Shown here: positions 29,662 to 37,925 of the stretch, one piece after another
How the letters are laid out: each line of letters opens with the position of its first letter
Position numbering within the stretch: position 1 is the stretch's first letter
DNA from: Tritrichomonas musculus
Lineage: Eukaryota; Parabasalia; Tritrichomonadida; Tritrichomonadidae
Assembly (NCBI GenBank): GCA_039105265.1
Contig: JAPFFF010000009.1
Coordinates: 5,394,001-5,458,000 of the forward strand
Length of the DNA: 64,000 bases
Direction of reading: 5' to 3'
Notes under the pieces: model-generated
The model's input: only the letters and a program-made list of their open reading frames with translations
The model's database searches: none
What the model was told of the DNA's origin: nothing
Position numbers and translations under genes: made by a program

Positions 29662-30186
29662 AATTTCGGTTTTGACAAGAAACCTATTGATTACTTAAAA
29701 ATTTTTTCGATCTTTTTCATGAGACCTCGCAAGTTCTATTATAAACTTGATATTTCTCAATTAAAATATTTTGTGGTATATAATTAATTAGATCATTGTT
29801 TTTTATTGGATTTTTATATATTAAACACTCAAAAATGGAAAAAACAAAAAATTACGTTAATTATCATGTATTCAATTTTTGTGGGTAATGAATAAAAAAA
29901 TATAATCATAAGTATCTTCTTCTTTAGTAGGATATATTAAAATATAAATGATTAATATCTTAAATATAATATTGATATAAAAAATATTGTAATGAATGTA
30001 TATAACTATTCTTATTATTAAGAAAATCAAATCATTTGATTTTTGAATGAAAAACTTTGAATGGTATAAGATTTGATTTTTTCAATAAATTGAGAAACAA
30101 GATTAGAATAAATTGAACATATCAAAAAAAAAAGTTCACAATTTTCTAACGCAAATGAGTATACAATCAAAAATTACACTAAAAGA
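29662..30186. other. Divergent intergenic region
   Basis: AT-rich DNA between the GMF-like gene and a small plus-strand gene. No open frame, RNA gene or repeat seen. Confidence 0.4.
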
Positions 30187-30414
30187 ATGATTTTCTTCAT
30201 ATTGCCTCTGTTTTTATTAGCAGATTTGACTCAAACACCAACTCCATTTCCAACATCAAAATCAGGGGTGCCTTCTGCAGTTGAAGCGTTTTTAGCATGC
30301 GGTTTTAGTTTATTGGCAATTTTTTTAATAGTTTTGGTTTTATGTGTTAAAAAGAGCTCTGATAATGAAGCATTTGGTTCTCTACAAGCCTTATTAGTTC
30401 GACCTGATGTTTAA
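30187..30414 (+). CDS. Small single-pass membrane protein with signal peptide
   Basis: A protein of 75 residues, not recognised. Residues 1-12 are hydrophobic and end at an ALAD-like site (FLLADL), as in a cleavable signal peptide. A Pro/Thr-rich ectodomain of about 17 residues (TQTPTPFPTS) follows, then one membrane span (about 34-53, CGFSLLAIFLIVLVLCV), the positive KKS and a short cytosolic tail ending LLVRPDV. This orderly type I topology and the GC-richer codons argue that it is real despite its size. Function unknown. Confidence 0.6.
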   Translation: MIFFILPLFLLADLTQTPTPFPTSKSGVPSAVEAFLACGFSLLAIFLIVLVLCVKKSSDNEAFGSLQALLVRPDV

Positions 30415-30784
30415 TAATCAATAAGTCACTGTTTTTAAATAAATTATATGTTATATTTTCAAAATGTTTATTTAGACAATTAACTCGATTTATATTCAAA
30501 CGTTTCATAAAATAATGATATTCTATTAATTAAATGAAAAATATATATAAGCTTATATAGAAATGGAATTGAAAAATATTAATTTCACAAGTATTAGGTA
30601 TACAATAGATATTGTTGTGGTTAATACATTAGTTTAGAACATTCCTGACAAGAGATTGAAAATGATTTTTTTTTATATATAAAATATAGAATCTAGAATC
30701 TTAAAATAAAAAGTTCAACTTTTTAAATGATTTTTCAATACGTTAATTATAAATTCTGAATAAATTCTTTGTTTTTTACGATTA
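30415..30784. other. Intergenic region
   Basis: AT-rich spacer of 370 bp between two plus-strand genes. No coding sequence or notable repeat seen. Confidence 0.4.
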
Positions 30785-32113
30785 ATGCTCTCCACTCAAG
30801 CCACTTCTCAAACAAATACGTGGATGAATGGAAGCTCTAGAAAAGTTATTAAAAAAGGTTCGCTTCAATCTCAATATCAAATTGTGTATGAATATAATAT
30901 TGAACCTCGTGATGTAATTAAAAAAATGATGTCAGGTATTGATATTTCTCTTGTAGATCCAAGAATATATCCCTCTTTGGTTCCTCTGCTCAAAACTTAT
31001 CTTGAGAAAGCGCAAAACGAAGGTGATTCTTACAAAATTCGCGAATACGAATTCTATATACGATATATTGAATATCAACCTCGTCGAGAAGAGCTTACTC
31101 GTATTCTCTATAGACCAAAACCGCCACCGCCAATCAAAAAGCCTGTTCTAAGTGAAGATCGTGTTTCAACAGAAGTAAATAATATATTAAAAACAGAAAA
31201 AATTCCTTCATATAAAAATCAAGAAGAAGTTGATCTAATTGTTCATGGTCTTCGTGAGCGTCGAGTTAATTATATCAGTGAAGGAGATTATCTTCAAGCT
31301 GAAAAAGCGGAAGAACTTTCAAGAAAATTATTCAGCAGTAGCCAACTTTCTACAGTTGAAAGTATACAACAAGATAAAGAGGCAGATCTCAAAAATAAGC
31401 TTGATACATCCAAATCTGAGTTAGAAGCCTCAAAAAAAAAATGGGAAGAACTTTTGCAAACATTACGCTCACAAGCAAATGAAGAATTTGCAGAACTTGA
31501 GCAGATTCATAATGATGAAATAAAAGAGTTGGAAGATCTCTACAATCAGCCTCCACCGCCAAATATTCGAAAATACTCGCAAGCATTATTAAATCTCAGA
31601 AGACGTGAAACTGCTATGTTGTCTAGTAAATTATATGCTCAAGCAGCTAAGATTAAAGATCAAGCTGATGAGCTTCAAGAAAAAGAAGATCAAGAGCAGC
31701 TTGATAGATGGCATAATCATATTTCATTTCGAATTCAGCAAACAAAAGAAGAGCACATGCGTCAATTAAAGAAGAAAAAAGTTTTTTGGAAAACAGAAGA
31801 ACAGAAAATGATTTTACTTGGTAATAAAGAAATAAAAAATGCTGAAATGGCCATTGAACATTTGAGTTCAAATTTCAAAGAAACGCATGAAGCAAGGAAA
31901 TTAACAACTGTAATGAAAAAAGAAACAAAAATGAAACCAAAAAATAAAGTAAAGAAATTTCCTAAACTTGAATTGAAAACTCCAAGAAGAGATGAAAAAA
32001 TGGCTGAATTTAGGCAAAGGCAGCTTTTAAATTCGCATGTATATACTATAACTCATCACAACACTCCTAAAAAAGTCCAAATGGGAAAAAGGCCTTCAAC
32101 ATCCCTTTTATAA
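30785..32113 (+). CDS. Coiled-coil protein, unknown function
   Basis: A protein of 442 residues. An N-terminal region (about 45-110) is helical and ordered (SLVDPRIYPSLVPLLKTYLEKAQ). A Pro-rich linker (RPKPPPPIKKP) follows, then a domain near 120-175 with VDLIVHGLRERRVNYISEGDYLQAEKAE and coiled coils from about 195 to 380. The tail is strongly basic (KKETKMKPKNKVKKFPK). The D-Y-x-x-A-E-K-A-E-x-L motif, repeated as LYAQAAKIKDQADEL, resembles helix-pair repeats in some cytoskeletal and ciliary coiled-coil proteins. No named family is recognised. Confidence 0.8.
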   Translation: MLSTQATSQTNTWMNGSSRKVIKKGSLQSQYQIVYEYNIEPRDVIKKMMSGIDISLVDPRIYPSLVPLLKTYLEKAQNEGDSYKIREYEFYIRYIEYQPRREELTRILYRPKPPPPIKKPVLSEDRVSTEVNNILKTEKIPSYKNQEEVDLIVHGLRERRVNYISEGDYLQAEKAEELSRKLFSSSQLSTVESIQQDKEADLKNKLDTSKSELEASKKKWEELLQTLRSQANEEFAELEQIHNDEIKELEDLYNQPPPPNIRKYSQALLNLRRRETAMLSSKLYAQAAKIKDQADELQEKEDQEQLDRWHNHISFRIQQTKEEHMRQLKKKKVFWKTEEQKMILLGNKEIKNAEMAIEHLSSNFKETHEARKLTTVMKKETKMKPKNKVKKFPKLELKTPRRDEKMAEFRQRQLLNSHVYTITHHNTPKKVQMGKRPSTSLL

Positions 32114-32157
32114 TTTGTTTTTATTTGTTATATATGTTATTAAAGATTCGTTTACAA

Positions 32158-32190
32158 TTTTTTTTTTTTTGTTTGTTTGTTTGTTTGTTT
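32158..32190 (+). repeat. T13(GTTT)5C tract in the 3' UTR
   Basis: Thirteen T followed by five GTTT units and a C, starting 45 nt after the upstream stop codon. The same design occurs at 44792-44838, and a shorter version at 52928-52943. Confidence 0.8.
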
Positions 32191-32320
32191 CATTCTTTTA
32201 ATTTAAAGTATGATTGATGATCAATACAAACAAATTTTTATTAATACAATAATATATAAACAAATATAATATATAAAATATATTATATCAACGCTAGAAA
32301 TAAATAACAAATATATGAAA

Positions 32321-35300
32321 TTAGGTTTGACCATTCTGAATTTCTATATTAATATTTGCATTATTAATATCGTCATATCTGCTACTGCTGCTATCATTAT
32401 CGTTATTTAATTTGTTATCATTTATTTTCTTTTTTATTATTTCTTCTTCTTCATATGACATAGAAGATATAGCAGATAAAAACGAAGACATTAATGAAAC
32501 GAATTTAGAAAGTACTAGGAAAACAAGAGAATGAATACGACTTGGTCCTACTGCATTAAGTAAATTGTGAAGTTGAAAAACTTGCTGTCTAATAAATGCA
32601 AATGATTCAGATCCAGGAGTAAATGATTTTAGCTTACAATCAAAAGATTTAAATATTTCATTTAATACATCAGCAAATGGATTCAGTGAATCAATAGATT
32701 CTTGCAATATAGCAAACTTGAATGCTATTTCTGGCATAAGTTTTAGTGGATCCTTTCTTGCTGATTCACTAATATAAATCAAAATGCTAGAAAAAATATT
32801 ATTAATTGCATCTGCCCTAATCATCATCGGTTCTTTATCATTAGAACTGATATTAAAATTTAAATTCATATTTGGTCTATCAAATTTCTTAAAATTTTTT
32901 GAGAAGGATTCTTCTTCATTTGAGCACATGTTGATCAAATTATCAACATATTCCGAAATGGAAGAAACCAAAACAGATGTCTCCAAATTTGTGGACATAT
33001 CGTCTGTCTGGCCATTTTCGCTTTCAAGATTAAGGAACTTCCTCAATTTTGCATATAGAATCTCGATCATTGCTCGTGCTTTAATTGAATCTGGCTTCTT
33101 TTTTCTTTCGTCACGCAAAATCTTCTCAGACCAATCAGCAACATCGTCAGAAAGTTGAATCACAGATGACATAATTTGATCGATCTTTGTTTCATCCAAA
33201 TTTTCAGGAGGGTCTCTTTTCAAAACCCCAGACAAAGTACTTTCGACTGCCAACAAATTAGACAGGAGTATTTGTTCGTGTTTTTCAAGTGACTTTGCCA
33301 AAATTTGAAAAGGTGATTCAAAAGTATCGAACTTTTTGAGAAGATTTCTAACAGACTCACAAACTGTTGTTCCATGTTCCTGTTGTTTTCCTTCTTCGTT
33401 CATTTTCTTTTTCAGTGCAATTTCGACTTCTCTCAATGTTTGTTGTGCGTCGTTGTAGAGCTTTTTCTGTGTGTCCAGATTTTTTTTCACAATTTCGAAT
33501 TGTTGGTTTAATTTCTTCTTTGAATCCAATTGAAAAAGTCGGGAAAAACGCAACGAAATGTCCTTCTCTATCTCTTCTCTAGATATTTCATTAGGACTGT
33601 TTTTACTCTGGTTTCCGATGACTTGATTTTTTAACTTTTTTATGTGTGTTATGATTGAGTCGACAACCGTTTCTTCCTCTTCACTTTTTGACTCGCTATC
33701 GTCCTCGCAATTATCAATGTTGTTGTTGTTTGTCTTAATTTTCACGTTTTGTGTGTTTTTTTGTGCTTTTGAGGACGGTTTTGTTTCAGGTGACAAAGCA
33801 AGAACACTTGCTGATGTAACATTAATGTCATCGAATTCTTTTGCTATTTTTCGAACCGATGATTTTAGTAAAATGAGTTCATTTGTCAAATTTTCGAGGT
33901 TTTCTTGATGATTTTTGTTCTCGTTTTGAAGTTGGTCAAAACAGGCTTGTGCACGAATTGCCATTGGAAGTAAATCGCTATTAGAAATAGACATTTCTGT
34001 GGATTTTATCTCATAAATATCTGAAAGTGAAATTGAATTCAAAATTGGTCGAAGGATTTCTTTGACTTTCAGCTCTGAGTTCTCGTGTTCAAGGCATCTT
34101 GGGCAGGTTCGGCTACTCAGTTCTTCAGAGAGCTTCTCAACAAAAATCATCATCTGTGGCATGTTGTACGAAAGAAAATCAGTTGTCTTATCATCAAGAT
34201 ATGCACGAATCCTTTTCGCAACATGTCTTAGGCATTTCATGTATTCTTCACTCGTTATCCCTTCGTCATCAATTGGCGTTGGTGATTGTAATGCAAGCTT
34301 TTCTTGGAGTTCAGAAATAGTTGCTTCCATTTGACGACTTTTGGAAGCCATTTGAGCATTCTTGAGTTGGAAATCGCCGATTTGTGATGATAAGTTGAAA
34401 TCATTTTGAAGCAAGTCTTCGGCTTTGATTGAAATTACACTGAAAAAAGTATCAATGAATTGTATTAATTCATCATTATGTTGAGGTTTATCTTTGTCAT
34501 TATTTTTATTTCCTTGGATGAGATTATTAACGTTGTTGGTTATGTATGGTTTTGAAGCTTCAATAATGTTTTTAAGTGTCATTGAAGGTGAAATCCTTGG
34601 AGAGCAGAAAAAGTCTGTCAATGATGCACTTTTGTGAAGATTTGACTGATCACTAAAGAACTTACGTTCTATTATTAATGGTTGAATACCAAATTGATCA
34701 AGAACTAGGTTGAAATTTTTTTGAAATATTTCATACTTGTTAAATATTTGAGAAAGCTTTGTATCTCGTAAAATTAAATTTTTCACACCTTGGATGATGT
34801 CATTGCAGGCTGTTATTGTGGAGTATCGAATTTTTTCTTTGTTGCTTAAAGATAATGATGAATTTGAAAATTCATTTGAAAAAGAGGTGTTCATATCTCT
34901 CGAAAAAAGGCGTAAATCATTCAAAATTTCATGATGATTTAATGCATTTTTTTGTTCAAGAATTAAATTTCTAATTGAATTAGCTTGTTTTTCCATTAAT
35001 TTTAGTCTTTTAATAAGAGGATTATGAATTGATGATAATGTTGTATTTTGATTTGAATAATTCCCTCCAGCTTGCGCATATGATATTCCATTTGACGAAT
35101 TTAATTTAGAAATAGAACTAGGTTTTGGTTTTGTGATTATTGACTTCGAAGAATTGATATTTGAATTAAAAATAATTGATAGATTTTCTGAAATAATGTC
35201 GAATTGTTGGCTTATTGATTGTCTAATATCATCACCATTTCTATTTTCAGAAATTTCATTGAGTAATCCCATCAAAGATCTTAAACAAGCAACGAGTTCA

Positions 35301-35719
35301 GTAACTGAATTTCCAAATAAACTGTTTCCAGAAAACTGTGAAACAACAATACGATTTTGTATTAGGCTCGTATTTTGCTTTTGGAGAAGAGTTATAAAGT
35401 TTGAGAAAAAAATATCAACTTCAGGTATTTTAGATGATAAAGAGTCGTAATAGGAGAAATTCGAGTTTGTTGAAGATAAAAAATCGGATATTGAATCAAT
35501 AAGAGATTTAAAATTTTGCTTTAATGAAAATGGTTGATTAGATTCTGAATATGGTAACGACGGAAGAGCTTTTGAGTAATTAGGTGATTGCACAGTTATT
35601 CTTGAAGTAGATGAAATTTGGTTCATAGAAGATTGTGACCCACTCCTCTTCCGGAGTTGTGTTTGCTTTTTTGTAGTATAAATCTGAATAGAATTAACTG
35701 TAGGAGAATTTTTAGACAT
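32321..35719 (-). CDS. Large coiled-coil protein with an internal CPRC motif
   Basis: A protein of 1,132 residues, not recognised. The N-terminus is Ser/Thr/Lys-rich and basic. Helical segments fill about 60-430, with a coiled coil at about 415-480. The motif EELSSRTCPRCLEHEN (CxxC near residue 538) is bracketed by helical sequence. An acidic Asn-rich linker (about 645-680) and further coiled coils to about 1,100 follow. The single CxxC between helices resembles a zinc-hook arrangement, which would need dimerisation to bind zinc. There is no signal peptide or membrane span. Probably a cytoskeletal or scaffold protein. Confidence 0.78.
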   Translation of the reverse strand: MSKNSPTVNSIQIYTTKKQTQLRKRSGSQSSMNQISSTSRITVQSPNYSKALPSLPYSESNQPFSLKQNFKSLIDSISDFLSSTNSNFSYYDSLSSKIPEVDIFFSNFITLLQKQNTSLIQNRIVVSQFSGNSLFGNSVTELVACLRSLMGLLNEISENRNGDDIRQSISQQFDIISENLSIIFNSNINSSKSIITKPKPSSISKLNSSNGISYAQAGGNYSNQNTTLSSIHNPLIKRLKLMEKQANSIRNLILEQKNALNHHEILNDLRLFSRDMNTSFSNEFSNSSLSLSNKEKIRYSTITACNDIIQGVKNLILRDTKLSQIFNKYEIFQKNFNLVLDQFGIQPLIIERKFFSDQSNLHKSASLTDFFCSPRISPSMTLKNIIEASKPYITNNVNNLIQGNKNNDKDKPQHNDELIQFIDTFFSVISIKAEDLLQNDFNLSSQIGDFQLKNAQMASKSRQMEATISELQEKLALQSPTPIDDEGITSEEYMKCLRHVAKRIRAYLDDKTTDFLSYNMPQMMIFVEKLSEELSSRTCPRCLEHENSELKVKEILRPILNSISLSDIYEIKSTEMSISNSDLLPMAIRAQACFDQLQNENKNHQENLENLTNELILLKSSVRKIAKEFDDINVTSASVLALSPETKPSSKAQKNTQNVKIKTNNNNIDNCEDDSESKSEEEETVVDSIITHIKKLKNQVIGNQSKNSPNEISREEIEKDISLRFSRLFQLDSKKKLNQQFEIVKKNLDTQKKLYNDAQQTLREVEIALKKKMNEEGKQQEHGTTVCESVRNLLKKFDTFESPFQILAKSLEKHEQILLSNLLAVESTLSGVLKRDPPENLDETKIDQIMSSVIQLSDDVADWSEKILRDERKKKPDSIKARAMIEILYAKLRKFLNLESENGQTDDMSTNLETSVLVSSISEYVDNLINMCSNEEESFSKNFKKFDRPNMNLNFNISSNDKEPMMIRADAINNIFSSILIYISESARKDPLKLMPEIAFKFAILQESIDSLNPFADVLNEIFKSFDCKLKSFTPGSESFAFIRQQVFQLHNLLNAVGPSRIHSLVFLVLSKFVSLMSSFLSAISSMSYEEEEIIKKKINDNKLNNDNDSSSSRYDDINNANINIEIQNGQT

Positions 35720-36173
35720 TTTAAATTTATGTAATAAAAAATTTTTAATTCAAAAATTCAAAAGAATATAAAAGTTTTTCTGAGCATATTCATAAAATAT
35801 TTTTTTATGTTGTTTATCAATTTTTTGATTGAGTTGCTTCAATATTTAAACGTAATGCTTTATGAATATCAAAAAGTTGGTTTGTTAGGAAAATTACGTT
35901 ATTAATTAAAACATCATATAAAGAGTTTACCAAATACAAGCAAATTTATATAAAATTGGCAAATACAAAAAAAAGAGCAAAAGATTTTGATCGAAATTAA
36001 ATGAAGAATTTCATAATAGCCAAGATATCTTTCTCTTGATATAATTTATTTGAATATGTCCAAATCTTTAAAAAAAAAAAAAAAAAAAAAAAATATAAGA
36101 AGTATATAAAATAAAACAAAATGTTAAATATATTCAAATTCTTTTAATATTATTATTGCTATTATGAACAGTT
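35720..36173. other. Intergenic region with an A24 tract
   Basis: Separates two minus-strand genes. A pure run of 24 A lies at 36070-36093, about 80 bp beyond the stop of the ankyrin/coiled-coil gene. Nothing else is recognised. Confidence 0.5.
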
Positions 36174-37710
36174 TTAAAATTGTTCTAATGGTTCAAGCTC
36201 ACGTCCGAATTCGCCAACAAGTTGTTTAACAATTGCATATTCCTCATTTATAGTTAGAGCAACTTGAGCAATTTTTTCTTTCCTTCTAACAAAACGATCT
36301 AAGTTTGATTGATATTCTTGAATTAAAGCTGTAAGCTTACTTGGATCCATTTTGAGCCTTAATTTAGAAACTTCTTCATAATTTCGGGATTCATCTTCTA
36401 TTCTGTTTTCCATTGTTTTAATTTTATAATCGAATTGGTCAATTAACTCATGAATAAAATCATTGTATTTTCTGAGGAATTTTCCATATTCCATTCCAAT
36501 GTTGAGTAGTCTATCTGATGTAGACTGTTGAAGTAAATTGAGATCATTATCATCTCTTTCAATTGCTGTACGAGTTGCTTGGAGGGACTCTTCATGAGCT
36601 GCGATATCTGTTTCATTTTTTGATTCCGCACGTTCAGCATCTTTTAAGCATGTTGATGTTGATCTTGTTTCTTGTATTTCATCTTCAAGTTCTGCTTGTC
36701 TAGCACGAAGCTGTGCAGCTCTTTTCTCAATTTCTTCTAATTCAGCTGTAACATTTTCGTATTCTGTTGTTAAATTTGTAAGTTTTGTTTCTAAAGATTC
36801 AATTTTGGTTCTTTTTTCTGCATTTTGTGATCTTCTATTTTGTAGCTCTGTTGTTACATCACGTTGTGTTTCAGCTAGTGTAACGCCCATACGGCTAACA
36901 TTATCTCTGTTTGTTGCTAATTGATTTCTATATTCTTCGACTTGAGTAATGACAACTTTGAAATAATCAGAAATTCTTTTATGTTCTGCAAGAGCTCTTT
37001 GTATTTCTGAGTATTCATCATCTTTTGCTTTTTCAACTTTATTGGCTTCTTCTGTTACTTTTTGGCAAGCAAGTTTGATCGTTTCTTCTTCAGCAGTAAC
37101 TGGAACAAGTGTAGATTCAAGTAAATCTTTTGCTGCTGTGAGGACTTGAGCTTTTTGAGAATTTCCTCTTTCTCTTGTTTCATTTGTTTCATCAAGTAAT
37201 GCTATCATCGGTGGGTCATTTCCGCATAAATCAATTGGAAGTTGTCTATTAAATTAAATAAATAAAATAGCTTCGTTCAAAGCATTTCTATCTGCGCCTG
37301 CTTCAACAAGTAGATGAGCTGAGTTCAATTTATGTTTCTGTGCTGCAAGGTGAAGTGGTGTCATATTAATATTGAAAAATAAATACCATCATGAATCAAA
37401 AAAAAATAATAAAACTTTTGCTTTCAATGAATAATCAGCCCCGTTAAATAAAAGATAATTTATTACTTCTGATTGACCTTGTGCTGATGCCCAATGAAGT
37501 GCTGAATAGTTAAAAAATAAATAAATTCCATAAAAAAAAAAAAATTTAACGCAATGAGAATATGATTTCTTAGAAATGCTATTAAATATTTAAAATTCAA
37601 ATATCTGTTGTGTTTAGTGATACTCCTTGTTCAACAAATTTTTTAAGATCATCAAGTTTTCCTTCCTTTGCTGCTTGGATAAATCGAATTCTTACCGCAG
37701 GGGATGACAT
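36174..37710 (-). CDS. Ankyrin-repeat/coiled-coil protein, interrupted by three short AT-rich inserts
   Basis: Starts at ATG 37710 (MSSPAVRIRFIQAAKEGKL). Three ankyrin repeats read cleanly but in separate blocks: about 37710-37603, 37511-37416, 37367-37272 and 37247 onward, giving for example SALHWASAQGQSEVINYLLFNGAD and TPLHLAAQKHKLNSAHLLVEAGAD. The gaps (about 91, 48 and 24 nt) are AT-rich and contain stops. Each falls at the same place, just before the TPLH/ALHW of the next repeat, after an AAAG/GAAG/ACAG. From 37208 about 340 residues of coiled coil follow without interruption. The gaps behave like introns, but no GT...AG borders fit. If they are not spliced, the gene is broken and only the coiled-coil part (from the internal ATG at 37208) can be made. 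Confidence 0.65.
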
Positions 37711-37925
37711 TTAGTTAACGGATATTTCTATATTTTATTTTAGAAAGAATTTTCAAAAAGTTTGATTTCACAAACTTTTTGAATATTACGTTCAGAAAAA
37801 AAAATAAAATTTTTGAATAAAAAGCTTAAAAAATGAATTTCTTAACCACATCCAATTTTTTTTTACATAAATGTAATATGATTAATCTAAAAGTTGAAAA
37901 GTACACAACAGCAATTATCTAATCA

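Noticed and set aside
36070-36093. A24 run taken as a poly(A) tail of a retroposed gene
   Set aside because: No target duplication, no processed-gene body next to it, and such runs are common in this AT-rich DNA.
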